Positions 32,078 through 40,593 of a stretch of 45,573 nucleotides of DNA are shown here, one piece after another. The notes under the pieces are model-generated. The model saw only the letters and a list, made by a program, of their open reading frames with translations. It did not search any database and was not told the DNA's origin. The position numbers were made by a program, and so were the translations under genes. Position 1 is the first letter of the stretch. Each line of letters opens with the position of its first letter. Origin of the DNA: Bacillota bacterium (GTDB lineage Bacteria; Bacillota; Clostridia; Peptostreptococcales; Anaerovoracaceae); the NCBI GenBank assembly GCA_025361765.1, contig JANYJS010000070.1, forward strand, positions 1 to 45,573, written 5' to 3'.

Positions 32078-33283
32078 ATGCTTTTTTGTATCAGCAATGG
32101 GCTGGTGATTAACCCGGCGCAAAACACCATAGAAATTCAGGATTTATGGATAGAAGGCGGAAGAATAATTGATTATAACAGCAGGAAGAAAAATTTGTCT
32201 GCATTTTCTGAAGAAATCGATTATTTTGACGCCACAGGCAAATGGGTAGTTCCGGGCCTGATCGACCTACATGTTCATTTTAGAGAGCCAGGTTTTATTG
32301 GAAAAGAGACCATTGAGACTGGCTGCATGGCTGCAAGAAATGGTGGATTCACAACGGTCTGCTGTATGCCGAATACCAAACCTGTGGTGGATCATGCCGC
32401 CGCGGTGCGCTATGCAAAGAGAAGAGCAACTAAAGGTAACGGTGTCAGCGTGTTATCTATTGGCGCGATTTCTAAAGGACAAATGGGAAAGACCTTAGCA
32501 GACATAACGGGTATGGCACAGGAAGGCATTTGCGCCATAAGTGATGATGGTAAAACAGTTCAAGATGAGGACCTTATGAGACAGGCCATGCTCATTGCTA
32601 AGAGTTTGAACCTGCCGGTTTTTTCGCATGCTGAGCCTGAAGAACTCATCGTGGAAAGAGATATCAGGTTATCAAAAGAAACTGGCGCTAGGCTTCACTT
32701 TTGTCATATCAGCACAAAGGCCAGTGTCAATTTGATTAGAGCGGCAAAAGCAAGTGGGCTTAACATCACAGCAGAAACCGCTCCCCACTATTTCACAATG
32801 GACGATCGCACGAATGAAGAGCAGGATACCAATAAAAAAATGAACCCGCCACTAAGGACAAAAAAAGATGTAGCAGCAATCAGGCAGGCTCTAAAAGAAG
32901 GCGTCATTGACGCTATTGCAACAGATCATGCCCCTCACCAGGAAGCAGAAAAAGCCTGCTCCTATGAGGATGCCCCCTTCGGCGTCATTGGTCTTGAGAC
33001 CAGCTTTGCGGTTAGCTTCACAGCCCTTGTTAAAACAGGGATATTGACTCCCCTTGAACTGATCGGAAAAATGAGCCAAAATCCGGCAAGAATTGCGGGC
33101 GTTGACAGAGGCGATTTAAGTGTTGGAAAGCCTGCGGATATCGCCATAATCGATGTGGAAAAGCCCTATGTCATTTCCGCGCTGGGCTTTGCATCAAAAT
33201 CCAGAAATACGCCATTTAAGGGAATGACTGTTTTAGGACAACCCGTAGCTGTCATGATCAGTGGGAAACTGATTATGGAATAA
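32078..33283 (+). CDS. pyrC: Dihydroorotase
   Basis: PyrC cyclises N-carbamoyl-aspartate to dihydroorotate. The 401-aa protein has the class I amidohydrolase features: DLHVHFREPG with the metal-binding His pair, GGFTTVCCMPNTKP, HAEPEEL, LHFCHIST, NITAETAPHYFTM, MNPPLRTKKD, and ATDHAPHQEAEK with the catalytic Asp. It starts two bases after the pyrI stop codon, with GGGGGAG just upstream, so translation is coupled. The length is normal for Firmicute enzymes. Confidence 0.95.
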   Translation: MLFCISNGLVINPAQNTIEIQDLWIEGGRIIDYNSRKKNLSAFSEEIDYFDATGKWVVPGLIDLHVHFREPGFIGKETIETGCMAARNGGFTTVCCMPNTKPVVDHAAAVRYAKRRATKGNGVSVLSIGAISKGQMGKTLADITGMAQEGICAISDDGKTVQDEDLMRQAMLIAKSLNLPVFSHAEPEELIVERDIRLSKETGARLHFCHISTKASVNLIRAAKASGLNITAETAPHYFTMDDRTNEEQDTNKKMNPPLRTKKDVAAIRQALKEGVIDAIATDHAPHQEAEKACSYEDAPFGVIGLETSFAVSFTALVKTGILTPLELIGKMSQNPARIAGVDRGDLSVGKPADIAIIDVEKPYVISALGFASKSRNTPFKGMTVLGQPVAVMISGKLIME

Positions 33284-33388
33284 AAGCAACAGATTCTGAA
33301 GAGGTAGATTCATGTCAGAAGGCTATATGGATAATGAATAAGCAGTTTCTGGACAGTATGAGATTAATAGTTAATAAGGAGATTTTGG

Positions 33389-34336
33389 ATGATAGATCGA
33401 TTGATGGAAAAAATAGTTAAAACCGGAAATCCGACAGTCGTTGGGCTGGATCCGACCTTGAGCATGATGCCTGATTTTATACGAGATGAAGCGATAGAAA
33501 AATATGGGAAAACGCCAGAAGCAGCGGGCCACATGCTGGTGGCTTTCAATAAAGCCATTATTGACAAAATCTATGATTTAATTCCGGCAGTTAAGCTTCA
33601 AATAGCCATGTATGAGATGTACGGGTTGCCAGGCATAAAAGCCTATATGGAAACGATTAAGTACGCTAGGGATCTAGAGCTTCTGGTTATTGGGGATATC
33701 AAGAGAGGGGATATTGCTTCGACGGCGGAGGCCTATTCCGCCCATATCGGCGGAGTAGAAATTGAAGATGCTTTCACGGATGTCTGGCAGGAGGACGCGG
33801 TTACGCTGAATCCCTACATGGGATACGACGGTATAGAGCCTTTTATAAAAGTATGCACGCGAAAGGATAGAGGAATTTTTATCTTGGTCAAAACCAGCAA
33901 TCCCAGCGGCGCGGAGCTTCAGGACCTGATTTCTGGTGGAGAGCCAATATATAGACATACAGCGAAGCTTGTCAGCAACTGGGGACTTCATGCTATGGGA
34001 AAAGGGAGATATAGTAAAGTCGGAGCTGTAGTTGGCGCAACCTTTAGTGAACAAGCTGAGGAGCTTCGTAAATGCATGCCACATACATTTTTTTTGGTAC
34101 CAGGCTACGGCGCTCAGGGCGGAAGAGCTCAAGATCTAACAGGGTTAGCGGATCAAGATGGGCTGGGATTTATCGTTAATTCCTCTCGCGGCATCATAGC
34201 TGCCCATGTGAGTGACGCCAGATTCGACAAACGCCAAGGTGGATCAGTGAATAAAGATTTCGCTGAGGCGGCGCGTCATGCAGCGCTGAGTATGCGGGCA
34301 GATCTTCGAACAGTCTTTGGTAGCTATCATGACTAA
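33389..34336 (+). CDS. pyrF: Orotidine 5'-phosphate decarboxylase, long type
   Basis: PyrF decarboxylates OMP to UMP. The 315-aa protein is of the longer type 2 family, usual in Clostridia and actinobacteria, rather than the 230-aa Bacillus type. The catalytic core is LLVIGDIKRGDIASTAEAY with the D-x-K-R-x-D-I charge network, and later YGAQGGRAQDL and VNSSRGIIAAH form the phosphate-binding region. The ATG follows AAGGAG. A 105-base gap separates it from pyrC, the largest within the operon, without a clear promoter. It overlaps pyrK by eight bases. Confidence 0.94.
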   Translation: MIDRLMEKIVKTGNPTVVGLDPTLSMMPDFIRDEAIEKYGKTPEAAGHMLVAFNKAIIDKIYDLIPAVKLQIAMYEMYGLPGIKAYMETIKYARDLELLVIGDIKRGDIASTAEAYSAHIGGVEIEDAFTDVWQEDAVTLNPYMGYDGIEPFIKVCTRKDRGIFILVKTSNPSGAELQDLISGGEPIYRHTAKLVSNWGLHAMGKGRYSKVGAVVGATFSEQAEELRKCMPHTFFLVPGYGAQGGRAQDLTGLADQDGLGFIVNSSRGIIAAHVSDARFDKRQGGSVNKDFAEAARHAALSMRADLRTVFGSYHD

Positions 34337-35168
34337 GAAGATTTTAGAGGAGCGCATAACCAGCAATCAAAAAATTGCCGAGGGCATTTTCAGGATGACC
34401 ATCTATTCACCAGAAATAGCACAGAATTGCACGCCAGGTCAGTTTGTCAATCTCTACCCGAGAGGAAGGCACACGCTACTGCCAAGGCCCATCAGCCTTT
34501 GTAAGATTGAAGATGAGCACATAACCCTTGTCTATGGCGTTGTGGGCCAGGGAACACAAGAGTTCTCCGAATATACACAAGGCCAAGAGCTTAGGGTCAG
34601 CACACCTCAAGGTAATGGTTTTGACATAGGGCCAAGCTTAAGTGAGAAAATGAGCAAATTTACAGTCAAAAGAGAAGGCGAAGTTCCAACCTTAGGGAGA
34701 AGTGAGCTTGAAGCAGGAAGACAAATGACTCTGGTTGGCGGTGGCCTTGGCGTGCCGTCTCTGGTTGCACTGGCTAAAGCCTTGATCACGCAGGGCCATC
34801 ACATAAGGGTTATTTGCGGTTTTAGAACAGAACCTTATCTGATTGAAGAATTTGAGGCCCTTGGCATAAGTCTTTATGTGACGACAGACAGTGGCGATTA
34901 TGGGTTTAAAGGAACGGTTATGGATTATATCTGTGCGCACCCATTTGCTTCGGACTATTATTATGCCTGCGGACCAAAACCTATGCTTCGGGAACTTGCC
35001 GCCTACTGCAGAGAAAAACAGGTTCCGGTTCAGGTATCTATGGAAGAGAGAATGGGCTGCGGCTACGGCGCGTGTCTTGGCTGCGTCTGCAATACCCAAA
35101 GGGGTTATAAGAAGGTCTGCTCGGAGGGCCCTGTTTTTTTAGGAGAGGAGGTGGATTGGTATGCTTGA
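34329..35168 (+). CDS. pyrK: Dihydroorotate dehydrogenase B, electron transfer subunit
   Basis: PyrK carries FAD and a [2Fe-2S] cluster and passes electrons from dihydroorotate dehydrogenase PyrD to NAD+. The 279-aa protein has the FAD domain LLPRPISLCKIEDE, the NAD domain LVGGGLGVPSLVALA and the cluster cysteines MEERMGCGYGACLGCVC followed by a further C in KKVC. Between GNGFDIG and LVGGGLG is an insertion of about 30 residues (FTVKREGEVPTLGRSELEAG) that I do not know from usual PyrK. The ATG at 34329 overlaps the end of pyrF by eight bases; a TTG at 34317 is in frame but unlikely. It overlaps pyrD by eight bases. Confidence 0.93.
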   Translation: MTKKILEERITSNQKIAEGIFRMTIYSPEIAQNCTPGQFVNLYPRGRHTLLPRPISLCKIEDEHITLVYGVVGQGTQEFSEYTQGQELRVSTPQGNGFDIGPSLSEKMSKFTVKREGEVPTLGRSELEAGRQMTLVGGGLGVPSLVALAKALITQGHHIRVICGFRTEPYLIEEFEALGISLYVTTDSGDYGFKGTVMDYICAHPFASDYYYACGPKPMLRELAAYCREKQVPVQVSMEERMGCGYGACLGCVCNTQRGYKKVCSEGPVFLGEEVDWYA

Positions 35169-36087
35169 ACTTCGGGACAAGCAGGATCTTCGGGTAACGA
35201 TTGCAGGTATCACTTTTAGCAATCCGATCACCACGGCCTCAGGCACCTTTTCCGCTAAAGAAAGCGGCTATTTTTATGATTTAAATGAACTTGGAGCCGT
35301 TATCACAAAAGGCGTATCCAGTCATGCCTGGGAGGGCAATAAAACACCCCGTATCGCCGAAACTTATGGAGGTATGCTGAACGCAGTTGGGCTGCAGAAC
35401 CCTGGAATTGATGATTTCATAGCCAATGAATTGCCTTGGCTGCAAAAATTAGACACAAAAATCATCGTCAACGTTGCAGGAAAAACCCCTGAAGACTACT
35501 ACACGGTTGTGGAAAAACTTTGGCACGAGAAGATAGATCTGTTGGAAATCAATATTTCCTGTCCCAATATTAAATGCGGGGGAATTGGTTTTGGCACGAG
35601 CCCTAAAATGGCGGCTGAAATCACCAAGGAAATTAAAAAAAGAGCTAGGCAGCCCATCATCATGAAGCTCACGCCAAACGTGACCGATATCACGGAAATC
35701 GCCAAAGCTGTTGAAGCGGAAGGCGCAGATGGTGTTTCACTGATTAATACGCTACTAGGCATGAAAATAGATGTTCATACGAGAAAGCCCGCCTTATTTA
35801 ATAAAACCGGCGGGCTGTCAGGACCAGCCATCAAACCCGTAGCGGTGAGGATGGTTTATCAGGTCAGACGATCAGTCGGAATTCCGATCATAGGACTTGG
35901 TGGCATCATGACCGGCGAGGATGCCGCTGAGTTCATCATGGCTGGTGCGGATGCTGTTTCTATCGGTACGGCGGCGCTGCTCGATCCGGGGGCGCCGATC
36001 AGGATCAAGAAGGAACTAATCGCTTATATGGAGCGATACCACTTTAATAGTATCAAGGAGATTAGAGATGGATTCATTGATTTATAA
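35161..36087 (+). CDS. pyrD: Dihydroorotate dehydrogenase B, catalytic subunit
   Basis: PyrD is a class 1B FMN enzyme that oxidises dihydroorotate to orotate, with PyrK passing electrons to NAD+. The 308-aa protein shows ITFSNPITTASGTF, AVGLQNPGIDDF, LEINISCPNIKCGG with the catalytic-type Cys segment, IMKLTPNVTDI, GGLSGPAIKPVA and IIGLGGIMTGEDAAEFIMAGA. Class 1B is expected from the partner PyrK. The ATG overlaps pyrK by eight bases and is preceded by GGAGAGGAGG. It overlaps pyrE by 20 bases. Confidence 0.96.
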   Translation: MLELRDKQDLRVTIAGITFSNPITTASGTFSAKESGYFYDLNELGAVITKGVSSHAWEGNKTPRIAETYGGMLNAVGLQNPGIDDFIANELPWLQKLDTKIIVNVAGKTPEDYYTVVEKLWHEKIDLLEINISCPNIKCGGIGFGTSPKMAAEITKEIKKRARQPIIMKLTPNVTDITEIAKAVEAEGADGVSLINTLLGMKIDVHTRKPALFNKTGGLSGPAIKPVAVRMVYQVRRSVGIPIIGLGGIMTGEDAAEFIMAGADAVSIGTAALLDPGAPIRIKKELIAYMERYHFNSIKEIRDGFIDL

Positions 36088-36808
36088 AAAAAAGAAAGAA
36101 TTTGCCGAGTTTTTAATCAAGTCGCGCGTACTGACCTTTGGAGACTTTACCACCAAGAGTGGAAGAAAAACCCCTTATTTCATCAACATGGGAAACGTTA
36201 ACTCAGGGGCGCTGATTTCCAGTCTTGGCAGTTATTATGCAGGCTGCATATATGAGCAAGTGCAGGAAAAGGAAAAGGAAAAGGAAAAGGAAAAGGAAAA
36301 GGCGGGGACAGAGGCAAAATCAACGCTAACGGTTCTTTTTGGACCGGCTTATAAAGGCATCCCTTTGGTTGTTGCGACGGCCATAGCGCTAAAAAGCGAA
36401 TACGATCAGGACATGGCCTATTGCTTCAACCGAAAAGAAGCCAAGGATCACGGAGAAGGTGGGAGCATAATTGGCCACCAGCTGAGAGCTGGGGACAGCG
36501 TTATCATCATCGAGGATGTCCTCACCGCAGGAACCGCTGTTAGGGAAGTCTTGCCGCTGCTCAGGTCAGTTGATGAGGTAAGCATTTCCAGCTTGGTTCT
36601 TTCTGTTGACAGGATGGAAAGAGGTCAGACAGATCAAACTGCGATTAAAGAGCTCTACGAGGAATACGGAATTAAGACTTTTTCGATTATTACCATAAGA
36701 GAGATTATGGACATCCTTTCTAATGTTGAAATTGACGGCGTAATTGTACTTGATAAATCTAATAAGACAAAAATGGAAGCCTATTTGGATCTTTATTGCG
36801 GCAAATAA
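36068..36808 (+). CDS. pyrE: Orotate phosphoribosyltransferase with a (Lys-Glu)n repeat insert
   Basis: PyrE joins orotate and PRPP to OMP. The 246-aa protein is about 20-30 residues longer than typical. The N-terminal FTTKSGRKTPYFINMG and the PRPP loop VIIIEDVLTAGTAV are intact, with GPAYKGIPL and YCFNRKEAKDHGEGG between. Near residue 66, after GCIYEQVQ, a run of alternating Glu and Lys comes from a perfect GGAAAA hexanucleotide repeat (36265-36302), which I judge an insert in a surface loop. ATG 36068 lies 20 bases inside pyrD. It is the last pyr gene; a terminator-like hairpin follows. Confidence 0.93.
   Translation: MDSLIYKKKKEFAEFLIKSRVLTFGDFTTKSGRKTPYFINMGNVNSGALISSLGSYYAGCIYEQVQEKEKEKEKEKEKAGTEAKSTLTVLFGPAYKGIPLVVATAIALKSEYDQDMAYCFNRKEAKDHGEGGSIIGHQLRAGDSVIIIEDVLTAGTAVREVLPLLRSVDEVSISSLVLSVDRMERGQTDQTAIKELYEEYGIKTFSIITIREIMDILSNVEIDGVIVLDKSNKTKMEAYLDLYCGK
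36265..36302. repeat. Hexanucleotide microsatellite (GGAAAA)6 inside pyrE
   Basis: Six perfect copies of GGAAAA run from 36265 to 36300, followed by GG. The unit keeps the reading frame, so slippage would change the length of a Lys-Glu stretch in the protein by two residues per copy. Confidence 0.95.
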
Positions 36809-36873
36809 TCTTTGCGCATAATTTCATAGTGATATCGCAAACAGTTTTACAGTGAAATCAAAGACCGATAAGC

Positions 36874-36910
36874 CGAGGCCTACAAAATTTAGTGGGCTCT
36901 CGGTTTTAGT
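36874..36910 (+). terminator. Terminator-like hairpin after pyrE
   Basis: CCGAG-GCC pairs with GGGC-T-CTCGG around an A/T-rich loop, then TTTTAG. A bulge weakens the stem. It separates the pyr operon from dnaE. Confidence 0.55.
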
Positions 36911-36940
36911 TGACAAAAAAAAGGATTTTAATGCTATACT
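36910..36940 (+). promoter_or_regulatory. Probable promoter of dnaE
   Basis: Perfect TTGACA (36910-36915) and TATACT (36935-36940), but the spacer is 19 bases, longer than ideal. The -10 box lies about 36 bases before the dnaE ATG. Confidence 0.5.
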
Positions 36941-36975
36941 GAGATTAAAGATTAATCAGATTTTGAGGAGATATT

Positions 36976-39900
36976 ATGAGTTTTGTCCACCTTCACGTTC
37001 ATACAGAATACAGTTTACTTGATGGTGCAGCCAGTATTCCAAAGCTGATAGCCAGAGCCAAAGATCTGGGCATGAAGGCAATCGCTATTACAGACCACGG
37101 TGTGATGTTTGGCGTCATCGATTTTTATAAAGAGGCAAAAAAACAAGGGATTAAGCCGATCATAGGCTGTGAGGTTTATACAGCCGCCAGAACTATGAAA
37201 GATAAGGATTCTGATTTTGATAAATATCAGGGTCATCTTATATTGCTGGCTAAAAATGAAGAAGGTTATAAAAACCTCATGAAAATTGTTTCGCTGGGTT
37301 TTACGGAAGGCTTTTATTATAAACCGAGAATTGACCACGAGGTTCTGAGAAGGTATAGCGGTGGACTTATCGCGCTCAGCGCATGTCTTGCTGGAAACGT
37401 GCAGCGCAAGCTTCTAAATGATGATTATGAAGGCGCAAAAGCTGAAGCCTTGGCACTTCTCGATATATTTGGTGAAGATCATTTCTATTTGGAGCTTCAG
37501 GATCAAAGTTTGCCTGAAGAGATTAGAATTCTGCCGGCGATGAAACTGCTTCATAAGGAAACGGGAATACCATTTGTAGCAACCAATGATGTGCACTATG
37601 TCAATCAGGAGGATTCGGAAGCCCATGATATACTGCTGTGCATCCAGACCGCAAGAAAGGTTGACGATGAGAATCGTATGCGTTTTCCAAACGCAGAATT
37701 TTATCTGAAATCTTCGGACGAAATGGAAAAGCTCTTTTCTGATATCCCCGAGGCGCTTCATAATACAGTCAAAATAGCAGACGCCTGTAATCTGGACTTT
37801 GAATTTGGCAAAATTTATCTTCCTGATTTTATAGCGCCCGAAGGCAAAAACAACAGCAGTTATTTGGCTGAGCTTTGTAGTACGGGGCTGACATCTCGCT
37901 ATGATCTTATGACGGAGGAATTGACTGTCAGGCTAGCTTATGAACTGGAGACGATAGAGAAGATGGGCTATGTCGAGTATTTTCTCATTGTTTGGGATTT
38001 TATCGATTATGCCAGGAGAAACGGTATTATGGTAGGGCCAGGCAGAGGCTCTGCGGCAGGTAGCCTGGTAGCCTATTGCCTGCGTATTACGGATATTGAC
38101 CCCATCAAATATGGCCTTATTTTTGAACGGTTTTTAAACCCGGAGCGTATCAGCATGCCGGATATTGATATTGACTTTTGCTACGAACGCAGGCAGGAAG
38201 TCATCAATTATGTCATTGAAAAGTATGGCGCAGATAAGGTCGCTCAGATTATTACCTTTGGTACTATGAAAGCTAAAGCTGCCATCAGAGATGTTGGCCG
38301 GGCACTTGATATACCCTATAGCGAAGTTGACGCCATAGCCAAAAAAATCCCCTTCGATCTTAAAATGACCATAGAAAAAGCCCTGGAGAGCAGTGCTGAA
38401 CTGAGGCGGGATTATGAACAAAATCCTAGAGTTCAAAAGCTGATTGACACTGCTAAATCCCTTGAAGGAATGCCAAGACACGCCTCAACCCATGCAGCCG
38501 GCGTGGTCATTTCCAAGCAGCGCATAGATGACTATGTGCCCTTATACGTTTCGGATAAAGGCATCAGTACCCAGTTTACCATGGGTACCATAGAGGAGCT
38601 GGGACTTCTCAAGATGGATTTTTTGGGGCTTAGAAATCTCACTGTCATTCGGGATGCTCTTGAATTGATTGACCAAGTCCATGGGGTGAAAATAGATTTC
38701 AGCCGCATGACCTATGATGATCCTAAGATTTATGAGCTTATCAGTGCGGGAAACACACTGGGTGTATTTCAGCTTGAAAGCGGCGGTATGCGCCAATTTA
38801 TGAAAAACTTGAGACCGGACTGCTTTGAAGATATTATAGCGGGTGTATCTCTATATAGACCGGGACCGATGGATTCTATCCCAACATACATATTAAACAA
38901 AAAGAATCCTGCGAAGATCAAATATAGCCATAATAGTCTGGAGCCAATTCTCTCTGTGACCTACGGCTGCTTGGTGTATCAGGAGCAGGTCATGGAAATC
39001 GTTCGTGAGCTTGCGGGTTATACCTATGGTAGGAGCGATCTTGTCCGAAGGGTTATGAGCAAGAAGAAGATGTCCGAAATGCTCAAAGAGCAGGAGTACT
39101 TTGTCCATGGAAAGGTTTCTGATGATGGCAGTATTGAGATCCCCGGCTGCGTAAGAAATGGCATCCCAAAGAAGGCGGCGGATCAGATTTATGGACAGAT
39201 GGAAAAATTTGCAGAATACGCCTTTAATAAATCCCATGCGGCAGCCTACGCCGTACTGGCATATGAAACAGCATACCTTAAGGTGTATTACCCTGTAGAA
39301 TTCATGGCCGCTCTGATGACCAGCGTCATCGGCGACTCGACGCAGGTTGCCAAATATATGAGAAACTGCATAGAAATGGGCATCAAGGTCCTACCGCCCT
39401 GTGTTTCCGAGAGCGACAAAAAATTTACCGTAATCAACGGAGAAATCAGGTTTGGCCTTTTGGGAGTCAAAAATGTAGGTGAGGGCGTCATCGAAGCCAT
39501 TGTGCGCAGGCGCAAATCAAAAGGCAGAGCTGCTACTTTATTTGAATTTATCAATACCATTGAAATAGGTGAGATCAACAAGAAAGCTATAGAGAGCCTG
39601 ATCAAGGCAGGTGCCTTTGATTGTATGGGCAAAAACAGGGCGAGTTTGCTGGCGGTTTATGAAGGTTTGATGGAGTCAGCCCAGACGAATGTGCGAAAGA
39701 ACATAGAGGGGCAGCTTTCCTTATTTCAAACATTTGGAGACACCATGAAGGATTCCGGCATGCAGGAGAGAATGCCCAATGTGGCTGAGTTTTCATCAGA
39801 TCTTCTACTGGCTATGGAGAAGGAAATGCTGGGTCTTTATGTCAGCGGGCATCCTTTATCGGATTATTCCGACCGAATCGCGCAAATTTCTTCTGTCACG

Positions 39901-40569
39901 ACGGAGGAACTGACTCATGCAGAGGAAAATCCGGAGATTAAGGATGGCATGTCCGTTATTTTAGCCGGCATCGTTACAGGTAAAAAAACCATGATGACCA
40001 AAAGCAATAAAATGATGGCCTTTATTCAGCTTGAGGATTTGTTTGGCTCTGTCGAGGTGGTGGTTTTCCCGACGGTATTTGAAAGCAGTATGGCACAGAT
40101 CAAAGAAGACAATGTCATAGTCGTCCATGGAAAATTGAATTTTAAGGAAGAGGAAGCACCAAAAATTTTGGCTGACAAAATCCTGCCGTTAGCGAAGACT
40201 CAAAATGACGCAAAAGAGCCCGGTCAAAAGCAGACTGAAGGGATTGCCCAAAAGCAGACTGACGGGATTGTCCAAAAGCAGACTGACGGGATCGGCCAGA
40301 GACTGTTGCCTAGGAAAGATTCAGAGCATCAAAAGGGACAGGGCATCATAATTGAAATCCCCGAAGACCTGGACGAGGGAAGGGCACTGACAGAAATTCG
40401 AAAAATTCTCAGCAAGCATCCTGGAGATACGCCTGTGATGATTATTTCACCGGGAAGCGGTAGAAAATTTAAAACCAACAAGGATCTTTGGGTCAGCGTT
40501 GCCAATGGTTTTTATGATGAACTGGCAGATATTATCGATACAGAGAATATATCTACCTACAATTACTGA
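36976..40569 (+). CDS. dnaE: DNA polymerase III alpha subunit (DnaE)
   Basis: A 1197-aa replicative-type polymerase. The N-terminal PHP domain is intact (FVHLHVHTEYSLLDGA, AITDHGVMFG, ATNDVHYV). The C-family polymerase core has GPGRGSAAGSLVAYCL, PDIDIDFCYERR with catalytic aspartates, ITFGTMKAKAAIRDVGR, MPRHASTHAAGVVIS, and FNKSHAAAYAVLAYETAYLK. An OB-fold follows at about 990-1070 (SVILAGIVTGKK, AFIQLEDLFGSVEVVVFPT). Between it and the C-terminal domain lies a tandem-repeat linker at residues 1084-1107. The ATG follows TGAGGAG. Clostridia usually also carry PolC, which is not in the window. pyk follows after 24 bases. Confidence 0.95.
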   Translation: MSFVHLHVHTEYSLLDGAASIPKLIARAKDLGMKAIAITDHGVMFGVIDFYKEAKKQGIKPIIGCEVYTAARTMKDKDSDFDKYQGHLILLAKNEEGYKNLMKIVSLGFTEGFYYKPRIDHEVLRRYSGGLIALSACLAGNVQRKLLNDDYEGAKAEALALLDIFGEDHFYLELQDQSLPEEIRILPAMKLLHKETGIPFVATNDVHYVNQEDSEAHDILLCIQTARKVDDENRMRFPNAEFYLKSSDEMEKLFSDIPEALHNTVKIADACNLDFEFGKIYLPDFIAPEGKNNSSYLAELCSTGLTSRYDLMTEELTVRLAYELETIEKMGYVEYFLIVWDFIDYARRNGIMVGPGRGSAAGSLVAYCLRITDIDPIKYGLIFERFLNPERISMPDIDIDFCYERRQEVINYVIEKYGADKVAQIITFGTMKAKAAIRDVGRALDIPYSEVDAIAKKIPFDLKMTIEKALESSAELRRDYEQNPRVQKLIDTAKSLEGMPRHASTHAAGVVISKQRIDDYVPLYVSDKGISTQFTMGTIEELGLLKMDFLGLRNLTVIRDALELIDQVHGVKIDFSRMTYDDPKIYELISAGNTLGVFQLESGGMRQFMKNLRPDCFEDIIAGVSLYRPGPMDSIPTYILNKKNPAKIKYSHNSLEPILSVTYGCLVYQEQVMEIVRELAGYTYGRSDLVRRVMSKKKMSEMLKEQEYFVHGKVSDDGSIEIPGCVRNGIPKKAADQIYGQMEKFAEYAFNKSHAAAYAVLAYETAYLKVYYPVEFMAALMTSVIGDSTQVAKYMRNCIEMGIKVLPPCVSESDKKFTVINGEIRFGLLGVKNVGEGVIEAIVRRRKSKGRAATLFEFINTIEIGEINKKAIESLIKAGAFDCMGKNRASLLAVYEGLMESAQTNVRKNIEGQLSLFQTFGDTMKDSGMQERMPNVAEFSSDLLLAMEKEMLGLYVSGHPLSDYSDRIAQISSVTTEELTHAEENPEIKDGMSVILAGIVTGKKTMMTKSNKMMAFIQLEDLFGSVEVVVFPTVFESSMAQIKEDNVIVVHGKLNFKEEEAPKILADKILPLAKTQNDAKEPGQKQTEGIAQKQTDGIVQKQTDGIGQRLLPRKDSEHQKGQGIIIEIPEDLDEGRALTEIRKILSKHPGDTPVMIISPGSGRKFKTNKDLWVSVANGFYDELADIIDTENISTYNY
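40225..40296. repeat. Three in-frame 24-bp tandem repeats in dnaE
   Basis: Units at 40225-40248, 40249-40272 and 40273-40296 encode an octapeptide repeat of the form QKQTxGIx (x = E/D, and A/V/G). They sit in the linker between the OB-fold and the C-terminal domain. Near identity at DNA level suggests a recent expansion. Confidence 0.9.
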
Positions 40570-40593
40570 TTATAAGAAGCGAGGAGATTTAAA

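Noticed and set aside
33312-33341. Nine-codon ORF in the pyrC-pyrF gap
   Set aside because: It has only a weak GAGG-like site, the product is too short to judge, and there is no hairpin linked to it.
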